Source: Vanilla planifolia (taxonomy: Eukaryota; Streptophyta; Magnoliopsida; Asparagales; Orchidaceae). Taken from it: a stretch of 64,000 bases of DNA. The notes beneath the pieces are model-generated. The model worked only from the letters and a program-made list of their open reading frames with translations. It had not been told where the DNA came from and did no database searches. The position numbers were made by a program, and so were the translations under genes. Location of the stretch: NCBI GenBank assembly GCA_023846275.1, contig CM043865.1:30795912-30859911 (forward strand). Direction: 5' to 3'. Positions 46,976-61,650 of this stretch are shown here, in pieces (the stretch's first letter is position 1; each line of letters opens with the position of its first letter).

Positions 46976-49900
46976 ACGTGAGTATACACATGTGCATACG
47001 TCTGTGTGTGTGTGTCCATGTGTGTATAAGTGTGTATGTATTTGTTATTTTATCTTCTATTTTTTTACTGAAACATGAACTATTGGATCCAAATCAAGTA
47101 AAACCTTCACCATTAATACATTAAAATTGTCAAACCTCTATGAACTCGTTGGATATTCTCTAATAATGGTTTCAGGCTCATTCCAAACTTTAATCAACAC
47201 ATTTGTGAAATTCTTAATCGGTATTAGATTTAGTTAATGAACCCTAAACTAAATCCGCTGGGTGCTATCATTCCTAGCCCTAATCTCTCTGACATGCCCT
47301 CCCCTCCTCTCATTGTCCCCCTCCCTCTATGTGCAAGTCACTTGAACCTCTCCTAAATTAAGGCTTCCACATTTTCTCACCCAGTTGCTGCTTGCCACCC
47401 ACAACAATCAACACAACAGGCCACCAACTTTTAAATAAAAAAAACTTGCTTATTTCATGTGTCTTTTCATCTTCCATCTAGATTTTATTTATAAATTTTC
47501 GTTTGTGCATCATGCCTTTCAGTCTCTATCCATTTTTATTATTCATTTTTTTAATACTTTATTTTGGTTTTCTTGAATGTTCATGTAAGCTTTTTGTTCA
47601 TATGGTTATCATGAGCTATTAACTCGCTGAATTTAGGATTTTTTAAGGTGTGGCTGTGAGTTTTTTTGCCAATAAGGTTTTAGCATAACTTTTTATGGAA
47701 CATTGTATATTTTACTCCATTACCAATTTTTGGTTAAACAAGCTCAAAACTAAATGGAATCAAATTTATTAAAAAACCAAGCCAACTGAAAAAACTACAC
47801 TTTGTTAGAGAATAGAATCTATCACAGAAATGCTGAACATTCTGTATGGATTTTGGTCAATAGATCAAAACAAGGATCTAAAAACCAGATTGTAAATTGG
47901 ACTAAAATAAAATATCATAAAACTGAACCAACCAAATTAAAGATCTGAATTGACAACCACAATATGCATCATAGTTTGATTTTTCGATTGGTTTAGTTAT
48001 TTTGATTGAGAAACCAAATAGAATAATGAAAACAAAAAAAAAAAAAAAATCAAAATCTCCATTGAAAAAAGAACAGCATTTTTCCAAACCAGATTAGACC
48101 AACAAAAATGCTCCATTATTCTTCTACAATATTTAGGTTTAGACATGCACCTTATCATCTTTGGTTTTTTAGCATTTTTGTTTCTATGGTTGTTCTTTTT
48201 GATGGACTTCTTTTTGCTTTAGCTTAGTATTGAATATGAAAGCCAGGCCCACAGTTCCATTAGACTTGTATGTTATGCTTTGCAAAGTTCTTCACATGCG
48301 ACCTATGGATTTAACTAAATATATGAAGTTCTTTTACATGTAATGATTTGCTCTTTGTATGCTAGATTTTTTATTTCGAGGGACTTATTTACGCATTGAA
48401 CTTATTTCTGTTACAGTTTAGACATGCATCTTGTAATCTTGTTTTTTTTTGTTTTTTTTTTGTATGTTTAGTCTTATTCGGTTATAAACTAAAATAAACA
48501 AATATAAAATTTTAGTTTCCTTTTGGTAAACCAGTATAAATAGATTCTTTTACTTCAATGATTTTTCTTATGCTTATGTTATTATTCCATCAATAGCAAA
48601 CAAGTAGAGGCAATTTGCTAAAGACAAAATGCTAAGAATTTATTTGCTTATGCCTATGCCTAAGCACGTTTTACTACTTCTGTTACTTGTCCTAAACTGT
48701 TTGCATGTTTAGGGCTTGAGGCTAAGGTTGTAACTTTCCACCAGCTTCAGGCTACGGTTGTAACTTTGCACCAACTTCTGACCTTTCCATTTTATTTATA
48801 AACTTTTTACGGGTTTTACTAGTCATGTCAAGCCCAAACGACATGGGGAATGACTCTAGACAAGCAATACAAAATAACTTCATACAAAATATGCATGGTT
48901 CTTTCAACTATTACTGAAGATGTTAGAGAGGGAATTGCTAATATGAATGGGTTAGATATGCCCATTTAGCAATAAAAGAAGGGAAGAAATGTAGAGCATG
49001 GTCTTGGGATTATTTCTACCTTGTCTTTGACACAAAAGAGAAAGGCCAACGAGAAATGGAACTACAGCTATTGCCAGAAGGCATATGATAGATAAAAAAA
49101 ACCAGAAACACTTCTACATGCATCGGCATGTTACTACCTATCATATAGCAACATAGATGTGGGAGTTTGAAGGTGAAAAGTATTTAATTTGTAGTAAAAA
49201 CATGAATCTGAGCTGGGAAAGCGGTTGTGTGTCCAGCATCATAGTAAAGTCAAGAAAATCATAGCTATGATGATAATAGTAGATGAGTATCTATGTATAA
49301 TTGTTGAAAACACTAATGATTCAACATATCTATGGAAGTCATCAATTCTATATCTGGGTTTACTATCGAGGAGAGCATGAAAGTTTATGCTGCTGAAAAG
49401 ACTAAGCTGATGCATAACTTAGCTTCAGTTGAGAGATTCTCATCAACAAACTATTGTTAGACGTCAAAACAATTGGGTATGTAAGACAGTTTGATTGGAG
49501 ATTACAATCCAGAATCAATAGTTTTTAATGATCAAAACATACCCTTTCAGTAGGAAGTTTGGCTTTTGGTTTCTTGACAAGTTCTTCCATATAAGATGTG
49601 CTGCAGCTGTCATTAACCATATGGTTCATGATAGGAAAAAAAGAAATCTGGGAGTTATCTAGAAAGGAGAATAGTTGGCCTTATTCATAAAGAGGTCGCA
49701 TAGTCACCGTGATTAGTTTGGTAAACATTACTTGTCAATTGGGAATCTCAATTACAATGAATCTATGCCATGATATCCCAACAAGGTGGAATTCCATATA
49801 TAACATGCTTGATGCTTTGTTTAATTGTAGGGCTGCTTTTAAATTTGAATTACTATTCCCTTCCGTTGAAACCTGAATGGAAGAACTCAATCGGAATCAT

Positions 49901-52900
49901 GATTTGCTCGGGGCTTTAACATCACCACTAAAATTTTCAAAAATTGTCCCTCCCCTAGTTGACCTTGAAAATTAAGATCAAGATTGACATATACAGGGCC
50001 AAATTACATATTTTGTTTTGTGTTCATGTCGGATCTTAGAACGAAGATGAACTGTTTTAATCATTTTTATGCTCATATTTATAATGGCCCAAAGGCTATT
50101 TTAAAAAATTGAAAAAGTCAATTTGACATTGCATTAGCTATTTTCCTTAATGCTGTTGGCAAACTGACTCCTACTGTTATTGAAAGGTAAGTTAGACAAA
50201 ATATTTTGGTCCTTGCTTCTATAGAATCAGCAACATTCTTGCTAGCTTGAATAGATTCATTGATTCAAATGGTTCCATGGCATTCAAGAAGTTTAATTTG
50301 GAGGTTCGCTTGGGTGAACCTTCAAATATGCAGGTTCAAATTATACAAGAGTGGCGGAAATGTCAATGATTAAGTATAAATTACTTTCAAATACAGCAAA
50401 GGACTTTTTTACTATTCCAATCACAACAGTGAACCTTGATAGTGTACTTAGTTCAGTAGAAGAGTACTATGTAACTATAAGAATTTTATTCAACTAGAAT
50501 ATTAGATGCCAAAGTTTGCATCAATAATTGAATTTAATCAGCTTACAAGTCCCCAGACATCTAACTGTAGGTACCTTGTTTACAGAACAATCATAGTGCC
50601 TTAAAAAGATTTATGCCATTACATAAAATTATGACATCAATGTGAATTGTATAGTTTGAGAATCTAACTGAATTGGATCTCACTGTAACCGTTCCAAAAA
50701 TCTTGGCAAGCAATTACAACTTTGTTCTCTATGTTAATATCCCATGATGTTTGGTTTGCGTAATTTTTAATAAGGCCCTACGAAGTAAAAGCTATTGAAT
50801 GATATATTGAGATAGGAATGGAAACCGATGATATTTGAAGCTTTTTTATGCTTGGGAGAGTTCCTAGTGGTATTTGCATGCTTTTGTATGAATTATGCTT
50901 ATGGTTTTTGTCTTTTTGAAGTTCAGGAGGTCATTTATTTTGTTTAGGTTGTTGTTTTTGAGTTGATCTTATCTGAAGGCCATTGTTACTTTGAATACAC
51001 TTGATATGAACACAATCCATAATTGACTTCTTTAATCTGAGTTCTTACAATTTTGTATTCATATTATAATTGAAGGAAGAGTTAACGTACTTGATTAATA
51101 CAGTAGCTCAGCCTATTGGTGATTTGTTTGCATGCAATTCAGCATTGAAAGCTTTTTAAGGCTGTAAATCCATATGAAACGATAATACATCTCAATAATG
51201 AATCATTGGAATTCATTTTTTATGATTTTTAAATCAAAAAATTGAAATTGAGACAGTTTGTAACCAATTCAAGCTGAAGAGTTAATGTAATTGACTACTA
51301 CAGTAGTTCATTCTATTCGTCAGTTATTGGTATACCATTCAACATTGAAAGATTTATAGGGCTACAAAGATAAATAAAATGATAACATATATCAATAATG
51401 GATTATTGGAAATTTATTTTTTAAGACTTTTAAATCAAAAACACCAAATTGAGACAGCAAGCTGTTCAAAAACATGGCATATCATGTTGACTCGGCATGA
51501 ATTGAGCGACAATTCAAGCTAGAACTGATCATAAGAACAAAAAATTCTCAGCCCATGTTTCAGCTAATCAGCAGTTGCATCTTATGTTGTACACAAGGCT
51601 AATTAAACCAAAACTTTAAAAGTGTCGTATACATGGGTTTTTTCAATTTCCTGCCTAGTTGTAGGCATATGAACCTTTCTAAAGGGATACCAAATTCTTC
51701 CCTACAACAAGCGCTCAACAAACAGCAAAAGAAATTCTTTCCAAAAGATAAACGTGAAATGCGATCCATGTTTAAGAAAGATTTGCATCAAAATAGAGAC
51801 ATGATAAAAATAAGGATAGGAGCACAAGCAGTACAAAATAGCCAAAAATAAAAGAAATGCATCATTTCAAATTACATAGGGAGTTTTTATACCCTTCCAC
51901 AATGAAAGGGAACAGGAGAATTGGGTTTACAATCTTTGGAGTTGTGCATTTTCTCAAGTCTTAGGCACTATTCCCACAGTAGAAGCTTAGCATTTGTGTT
52001 GCACTTTCAGATTGTGCTCTCTCTTGAGCAAAATATTCTCCATTGTTGCACTTAGATGTGACAACATTGGCATGATACATATCTCAAAAAAATCCTATAC
52101 AACATTTTGAGACTAGACAAATGGAAATTAGACACCATTTCATAAGAAATGACACGATAAAGAAATAATTTTAAAGCAAGTTTCTAAAAGAGATAGCTAG
52201 GTGTGTGTCATTGTCTCAATATTCTCTCAATTCTCACCCTCACGGAACACAAACTCTAGGATCGAGTGGCTCCCAAATGGGAGTAGGGTAGCTTTTTCTT
52301 AGCCCTCGATAGCCTCAAACATTCTCAAAGGAACCTATTTATAAACAAAGGCAAGTAAACATAGTAGAAAAATAGTGTAATTATTGAATTATGGAAGTTT
52401 CGATGATTAAAACTTCCTATGAAACTCAATAACATTGATAGACATCATGGCATTACTGGTGTCATCATCCACTTTGCATTGATGATGTTAATGGATGATG
52501 TGGCATTAACGATGTGAAAAGATGGCATGGCATTGATAATGTCAAAGTATGGCATGACATTGATGATATCAATGGATGACATGGAGAGCTGTATTACAGT
52601 GTTATGTTGCCAAGGAATAACAAGATATTACATTGATGAATTCAACAAAGGACATGGAATGCAGATAGGCCTCAAGAAAGTCCATCCTAAAAGACCAATC
52701 TATTAGGGAAGACAATCTTTCTAACTAAAGAACTGCTCTACCAACTAATTACTAATCAATGTGGACTATGTAGAATCATATCGCATGCTCCAAATGAGAG
52801 TGAGCTTAGTTTTGGGTTGTAAAGTAATAACTCGAGAGATTCCCACCACAAGTTTTGACATATCTATTTCCACCAGCCAAAAAAGTATCGGAGGAGGGAA

Positions 52901-53505
52901 TTTGAGTGATCCTTCCAACACATGTTGTTGATGATTGAGGAGGACACTGATGACTCGAGAGATGTTTGGAAAGAGACTCAGTGATTTTCCCAACATGCTT
53001 TTGTCTTTGGCAAACCTTTTGGGCTGCCTTGTCCTATTTGATTCATAGCACTCTTTGGCTATTCCCAATGCGGGTTTGGCCCCAGACATTGCCTGAACAT
53101 AATGGATATTATTGGAAAATATTTGATGCCCTCAATGGCTTGCGATTGCCGGAGGATAAATACTCATGTCGGAAAATGAAGCCACATGTTAGGCGTCCGT
53201 GACATGACTAGATTGAATCCAGCCAAAATTTATATTTCATACTTATGCTAGATATGAATCGTACCAAGATCACCCCCACGTTTAGCGGAGCTGCAATCGG
53301 AGTGGCGAGCGGCTAAGTCTTCAAACAGAGCCCTTCCGGTAGCAATCTCCCCCCTGAGCTCCATAATCAACTCGATCGCCTTCTCCCTGCTGGTGGAACT
53401 AATGACATGCCCATCGGGATCCTTCCATGAGCTCTTCCTACGCGAGCCCTCGTGCTTTATTAGTATGTGGGAAGCCCTAATCCGGTCCTGCCCAGCAGCG
53501 GACAT
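45574..53505 (-). CDS. PIN1: Pin1-type parvulin peptidyl-prolyl cis/trans isomerase
   Basis: Isomerises phospho-Ser/Thr-Pro bonds in the nucleus and cytoplasm. Two exons, 53505-53265 and 45698-45574, join through a GT-AG intron of 7,566 nt to give 121 residues, the normal length of plant Pin1 proteins, which lack the WW domain of animal Pin1. Visible active-site residues: His13 in ASHILIKH, the phosphate-binding basic loop EGSRRKSSW (Arg22, Arg23), Cys71 in [13 protein letters not shown], Gln89-Lys90-Pro91-Phe92 and His115 in [12 protein letters not shown], followed by TAG. The start [14 protein letters not shown] matches the family, but an in-frame Met lies 52 codons upstream at 53661 with no stop between. 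The gene looks complete and functional. Confidence 0.93.
46905..46972. repeat. Compound (TC)n(TA)n microsatellite
   Basis: About 15 CT units are directly followed by about 19 TA units, and a short TG run follows near 47003. Located in the Pin1 intron. Confidence 0.95.
51076..51465 (+). repeat. Tandem duplication, period 200 bp, two diverged copies
   Basis: Copies begin gaagagttaa at 51076 and 51276. They share 'tacagtag', 'attca(g/a)cattgaaag', 'atcaataatg(a/g)at' and 'tttttaaatcaaaaa', with about three quarters of positions alike by eye. Lies in the Pin1 intron. Confidence 0.75.
53265..53505 (-). CDS. PIN1: Pin1 exon 1
   Basis: Encodes [20 protein letters not shown] through KRGGDL plus the first base of the next Gly codon. 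The donor is CTTG|GTACGA at 53264. The frame stays open for 52 codons upstream, to Met at 53661. Confidence 0.93.
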
Positions 53506-53661
53506 CCCCGCCGCCAACTTCTTTTCTCTTCTCCTTTTTCCACCTTCCGGTTGCCCCTCCCCCACCTCTCCGCTTGGTCTTGACGGCCGCTTCCGGCTAG
53601 GCAACTCCCCGTATTTCTCGATCTTCGTTGATGGGGTTTTACAACCCACCTCCGTGACCAT
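53506..53661 (-). promoter_or_regulatory. Possible N-terminal extension or 5' UTR of Pin1
   Basis: Open frame of 52 codons ahead of the usual Pin1 start, beginning MVTEVGCKTPSTKIEKYGEL and including a basic run GKRRREKK. The upstream AUG has A at -3 and G at +4 (GAAATGG), a good plant context; the inner AUG has G at -3 but T at +4. It could be 5' UTR that happens to stay open, or a longer isoform with a nuclear-type basic patch. Confidence 0.45.
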
Positions 53662-55491
53662 TTCTCGACACCTGCAATGGACGGCAAGTAATCGTGAACG
53701 CCACCACGGCTATCGGTAATGTCAAACAAAACTCGATGACTCGATTGTGACACGAGCACTTTTGCCGCGTCAACCAATCAAATAACAATGCGTGTTTGAC
53801 AACACTACGTAATTCTCCATCGAACCACTTTGGTTTGGTTGGGACTGATCAATTCATAGCTTGTTCTATGGATTGGCTATGTATAGTAATGTAATATAGG
53901 TATCGGATCATGAAGATTTCATAAAAGATATTGAATGAATTGATTGGCTAACTTCGTATACATGACGTTTGGTCAACAAAAAGTTCTTGATTTAACGAGA
54001 ATAAATAATATGCCCAATTGACTAAAATTCTAATATTAAAAATTACATAAATTATTGATTCTTATTCATAGGTTATATTTAATTAGAGTAGTCCATGAAA
54101 TAAATTATTAACATTTATACAAAATAGAATTTACAAAAAAAGGTTTAATCATTTAGAAAATCGACTTGTAACTTTTAATTCAATGATTAATATCATATGA
54201 TAAGAAAAGCTTGATTAAAAAGAAAATAATCATATTCAAAATTACTACAAAAATATCAAATTTTTAAATCAGATTTGTATCAAATTACATGCACTTTCAC
54301 ATCTAAATCAAATTTCACTTGAGTTTTTTATTTTTTTATTTTATTTTATTTTACTCAAAAATCATATATAATAACAACGAAGAATATCTTTTTTAAAAAT
54401 ATATTAGGCTTAAATTTGAAGCCAATTGTTTCATCTTCCTTATTGAACACAACTTACATCTTTTGCTTATAAATAAAATTTCTCATTAAAAAAATTTAAA
54501 TTTTTATTTCAAAAATATTTGTTAGCACTTTCTCCTATTGACTTCTATTGATATAAAAAAGTATGAATATATAACACTATGATTGGGTAGAAAGAGTATT
54601 TGTGGGTTAATATTGAGAGATTAGAGAAGTGAAAACAAATCACAAGTCAATCAAATAAGAGTTCTAAGGTTTCCACAATTCTCATATATCAAAGGCTTTT
54701 TTTGGTTTAATATTTACAAAGAAGTGTGTTTATCAATCTTCAATTCAGGACCCTACACATCACTAAGGACAAAAATAAGAAATCCAATTCACAATTAATT
54801 AACTATAAGTGGGTATCATTTGTCATGTTTTTCTCTTAAGCTCTGTTTGGATACTCATTTTCTAAAAATGTTTTTTTTTTTCAGTCAAAACAAATATAAA
54901 TCAATAGAACTAACAAAAAATGTGTAAATTCACAAACATGTGTTAGGTAAAGAATTAAAGTTATAAACTAACCCTAGGTGGAATCAAGTGTATCGCCGAC
55001 GACGACGAAATTGAATAAGGTCCAAATCTAAAAACCTTCACATAGTTTAGGGTTAGATAGGATTGGGAGAGATAGACAAAAGAAAAAATATATAACCATT
55101 GCAACTATACAAAAACCTTTCTAGTTTCCTTCAACAATCAAACCCTTATTTCAATACAAAAATGTTTAAAGTTTTGTAGTCATTTTAACCTCCTAATATA
55201 GTATTGACACATAACAAAACAATAGGTTTTCTAATATACAAAAATTATGCCATGAGAACAATCACTTGAAGATAAATAATATTTTGAAGATAGATAAGAT
55301 TAGATGACTTGAAGATTAGATGCTTTAGACAGAAGGCATATTTTAGTCATAATTTAATTGGAAACATTCTAAGTAAAAATACAAAAGGGATCCCTTCAAT
55401 TTTGCTTGTGTTAGATTTAGTAAGCACTAGCCAATAAACACATAGTTGTTGCAAGATTCAGCCAAACATGCAATAAAAAACTAATTAGTTA
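53662..55491. other. Intergenic region upstream of Pin1
   Basis: The Pin1 promoter (- strand) should lie just above 53661; no clear TATA box was identified. The rest is AT-rich with no gene recognised. Confidence 0.45.
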
Positions 55492-57065
55492 TCATCTCAC
55501 CTCCATCTCTTCCAACCTTCTGAAAACATCCTTGATGTCTCATCTCAAAGTTGGGAATCGAGAACAACAAGAAATGTCGAGTTGATGGCATCTTAGAAGG
55601 GCTTCATGGTTGCAATCATCATTTCCTCCTTTACTCATGAGCCCAAATCCAAAAGCTTTTGAGAGCATGTGATTGAGTGCCAATGATATACAACTCGATG
55701 CATCCTTGCAAGTGACTATCTCAAGCAAGATGATCCCAAAGCTATAGACATCATGCTCCTTGCTAACCTCCTACATCTTGATGAGCTTAGGAGCTTTGCA
55801 GCCTTGTTTTGCCAACATCTCAAGCATTCATGTGCGACGATTCAGCTTAGGAAGAGGTGCAAGCCAAAGTCCAAGAATCGTGGTTGGAGATTGACACCAA
55901 GGAGTATGATTTTCGACTTCAGGTTGTCATGAATGATAGGTTTTCCCAATCCATGGTGGGAATTTCAGAACTTCTTCCTAAATTGATAGAATTGTGATGA
56001 GAAAGTAAAAGATAACAAAAGCTCTACTTAGATTAAGGTCAAGTTATTTAGTATTAAGCTAAATAATATTTGCTATGTTAATGAGATTAAGAATAGCATT
56101 TTTTATGACTGATAATTTAAATTAGCTAGTGTTACTTGGTACTAAATATGCTGTGTTTATTGTTTGCTGTTAACTCTATTGCATTCTTTTTGTAAATTCC
56201 TTTTACTTCATTAGCAAACAAAATAAGCTAAGCAAATAAAAACAACTTAACACAAAGTTTGACACATAGATAACTACATAAACTCTACAATAGCAATTAA
56301 AAAACAAGTATAATATCATTTCTTACAGAAAAAATGGCGTATTGTTTTCCTAAAAAAAGAGAATTTTTGAAAAAAAAGTCTCGAACAACAACAACAACTG
56401 CTTGACGACACACTAAAGCGTTAACACCCTACATTACATCCTGGCATCCCACACAAACCCAAAACATGAGGACATCTACTGTTCAAACAACCTGGGAAAA
56501 TTAAATATGTTTTATCATTCAAAACATCAATTATTGTTGACAATTCCGGAGGTTAATTACCTTTCAGAAACTGAGATAGGGTTCCCGTGGAGAAGAAAGG
56601 GTGGAAGAAGAGCTTCTCACCCCTCGGCCCCATATAGAGCGCAGTCAATGGCACCTGATTCGGATGACGGAGGAATCCAATCGACCGGACCAACGCAAGA
56701 ATGTCTTCGGTAGGGCAAGTGCAAGCAGGCCGAACAAACAGTAGAAGCATGATGACGGAGTCCGTGGGGCCAATATCGACGGTGGAGGCCCGTATGGTGG
56801 CTCGATATAATGTGCCGTAAGCCGCTTTCCACATTACTTCCCCGGGGGATTCTAATATGTCGTGAGCCATCAAATGCTCGCCATCGGAGAACACCAGAAG
56901 CTCCTCCGCCTGTGCCTCTTTGTCCCCGAAGCCCGCGTTTCCCAGCGAGTCTCAGCTGCCTCGTCGTCTTCTGCTGAAATAGAAGTGCATTGCCTAAAAG
57001 AGGTGCAGGAAGAGGAACACGGAAGCCAAGCTGAAAACAATCTGGAGCTTGTGTCGGCGCTCCAT
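55492..57065 (-). pseudogene. Receptor-kinase-like pseudogene (inactive kinase family)
   Basis: The first exon (57065-56561) starts MERRHKLQIVFSLASVFLFL, a clear signal peptide. The same frame then meets TAG (56994-56996) and TGA (56952-56954) before a kinase-like N-lobe: VFSDGEHLMAHDILESPGEV, YGTLYRATIRAS, LRHPNQVPLTALYMGPRGEK, ending FLKG at a GT donor (56560-56559). A second part at about 55975-55492 has KPIIHDNLKSK, LDFGLHLFLS, then a TGA, a shift, CKAPKLIKM, a TAG, HDVYSFGIILLEIVTC, and finally IKDVFRRLEEMEVR with a stop. The order matches small plant receptor-like kinase-homologous proteins with a degenerate active site (HDN, DFG with no clear catalytic Asp-Lys pair). Multiple stops in both parts argue for loss of function. 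I cannot name the orthologue. Confidence 0.75.
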
Positions 57066-57590
57066 GAGGGAAATGGAAATTTAGTGTTTTCGTGCGATGA
57101 TGCTCGATCTAGTTGGAGGAGTTCAAAGAAGAGCAGCATTCATTTGAAATCAGGGTGTAAGAGCTCTGGTATACGTTCTTTACGTTTTATAATAAAACAG
57201 AAGAAGAAATAGAAAAACATAGCTCCGCCGCGTACTAGAAAGAGACGCGCTCCAGCTGGATAAACCGAGCTAGCTCTGTGCGAGACGAACGGACAAGCGA
57301 CAAAACGTGGGTGGGCTACATGGAGCAAGTAGCAAAAAGCAATATGGATGATTTTCATACATCCGTCATAAGGTTTTTTTAGGCAATGCTACGCTGAAGT
57401 ATATGTTTTTTATGGTATCTTAAGGTGATCAAATTTTTAGAAAAACATGTGCAAAATTAAAAAAATTAAATTTAATAAATTGATAAGATAAAGAATTTGT
57501 TCAAATATCTAAAAAGAATATTTTGATAATCCGATGACAATGATAATATAGATTAAGAGAGCTCTTTTTTTATAAATTGATTGTTGTCAT
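57066..57590. other. Region upstream of the kinase-like pseudogene
   Basis: The former 5' flank of the - strand pseudogene, moderately GC-rich to about 57320 and then AT-rich. No other gene recognised. Confidence 0.4.
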
Positions 57591-59150
<1,560 letters not shown>

Positions 59151-61563
59151 CCATATTTTATATTATAATTCAAAAAGTCAACACTTATTTACTTATAACA
59201 AAAATAATCTTAGAATCTAATATAAAAGTCTCAATCAAAGATCACATTACAATTCATACCAATCATACTTACATAATGATCTTATTTTTATATTATTATT
59301 CTTAATAATTCTTAAAAAAATTGTAACCATATATATGATGTCAACTAAGAAAATTAACACAATATGATAAATATAGCTCTAGAGCAACAAACTATCAACT
59401 CTAAATTCAAATTTAAATGTGTTCAAAATTTGTACAATTTCTATTCTAACATGATTAGATCTAAACATCCAACACATTACATAAAATCATCAAAGGAAAG
59501 TGTATATATAAAACGATGAGAAATCATGTATAGAAAATTGCTTCTAACTCACACGTACACCTTAATTGAGAGCTTAGCATGAAATTTCAATCAATATAAT
59601 ACAAGCACTACCTAATTTTCCTTCAACCTGAGAGCCATTACATAGAAACCATTGCATGTTCTTCATATTCATGCTCAAATCGAAACTATAACATGCAATT
59701 TTGTAGCAAAGTATTTCATTTTAAATTCCTAATATGTGTCTATATTTATATTCAAGCCATAATGATTCCTACCTCTTGAGTTGAGTAAATTTCTATACCA
59801 TTTTGATTCTCCTCCTCTTCATAGTTTGGCTTGCAAACTCTTCTTTTTCTTCTTCTTTGCTCTCAATCTTGATCTCCTTGGTCTTTTTGATTTGTGCCTC
59901 TTAAGTTCAATTATGATGAGGGTTAAAGAAAATGTCTATCTCAACACATCATGCTATTTTTATAGCCAAATAATCTATTCTTTAAATCTTGTTATTTTTG
60001 TTAATTGCTTAGTATATATTTTCTTATCCATGCTAAGACATCATATCTACTTCATATCTTTTCATTTCTTTCATTATTTAATTATCTTTAAATCATATCT
60101 ACAAAATATCTCTTTAAAATAATCATACCTGGGACATAATAGATGTGTTCTATCATGCATGTATGATCATGCTTTATAGAATGATTAAGTATAGAATTAA
60201 CTAAAGTCAAGAATTTTGTACAGTTTGATATATACATATCGTGTTATGCAATCATCTATAAGAACAAAAAGCACAAAAGGAGACAATCATTAAACAACTT
60301 GAACTGAATGATCAAGCCATTTAATATAATACAATCTGTCTAATCCTATCATACCAATAAAATTTAAAATCATATAATGGATAGTTAATCATCTCAAAAA
60401 ATTAAAAAAAAATATAACCATTAGGGTTACCTTTAAAAGCTTGCTAAGTATTTATCTAGTATAAAGAAGTCTAAGAAATAGTTTAGATAAACCTAATGAG
60501 TTTTAATACATTGATTTAAGAGGTGCTTGACATTTAACAATCTACTTTTTATTCACCTTTATATTTCAACACATTGTTGTGATAGAGCTCTCTCCAAAGA
60601 TGATTTCATGTGCTTCATCTTCTTCCATTTACTTCAATATGGATATTATTTATACTTATTTACATATAGTTTATGTCATTTGATAGATTAATAAAAGTTA
60701 TGGGTTGATTTGTAAATATATTATTGTAAATTTCTTGCAATTATTTATCTTGTCATTATTCTATTGACTTATTTGAGTATTTATTATTTTTTACTCTTTT
60801 GGACCTTCTATTGGCCCCTTGTGGTTAGGCTTTTCAAGGGTATTCATTTATCAATTATTTTGATGAAATGTGTTTGCATAGTAAACCTAGTTATCAGATT
60901 ATGGGTAGAAATGGATCTAAGTTCAGGTAAAACTAACTAAAAATACTTGTCGTGTTTCCTTTATTTGCATATCTCATACAAAGGATTTAAAAAATAATAA
61001 GTTTTTTTAAAAAATATAATTTACTTCTCTCTAATAGCTTAACCATTCTTATAATGACTAATAATTAAGAGTGATAAATGAGAGTGACAGTCAACCACAA
61101 TAGGCAACAATAAGAAATAATTAGTATAGATGAGTTGTGGCATCCATCCCAATCTTTCCCAAGTATAGCTATATTGCCTCTTTTCTTATTGTTTTGAAAA
61201 CTATTTTTTTCATAAAACAAGTCATATCAAATGCTTATATTGTGAAAACCATAGTAGAAGCAATATAAAACTTTCATATTTTGAAAACTATCATGGAAAT
61301 AAATTAAAATTTTATATTTCTTTTAAATTATATTATTCATACATTACATTAGAATAATTATTACATGTTTAGCACTAATAAAATAAAACCAATTTTTGTA
61401 GCAACTTATGCAACATAATAATATTAGAAATAACTGTTAAACATAAAAGCCAAATGTTATCTTTTTAATTTGGAATCTTATGTTGTATCTCATTTTGATT
61501 TGAAATATTAAGTTATAAAATAGACTGAGCCAATCATTATTGGCTTAATGGAAAGAATAGTAT

Positions 61564-61650
<87 letters not shown>

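Larger units (their letters stand above)
45699..53264 (-). other. Pin1 intron (7.6 kb)
   Basis: AT-rich intron with a compound CT/TA/TG microsatellite (46.9-47.0 kb) and a 200-bp tandem duplication (51.08-51.47 kb). No transposon domain or other gene could be read in it. Confidence 0.6.

Noticed and set aside
46803-47078. Frames made of repeated Tyr-Ile and Arg-Glu or Ser-Leu
   Set aside because: Translation of the TC/TA microsatellite.
52766-53089. 107-codon - strand frame as the second exon of Pin1
   Set aside because: Its residues do not match a parvulin C-terminus; the correct exon was found at 45574-45698.
53460-53777. 105-codon - strand frame upstream of Pin1
   Set aside because: It overlaps Pin1 exon 1 in another frame and has no known motif.
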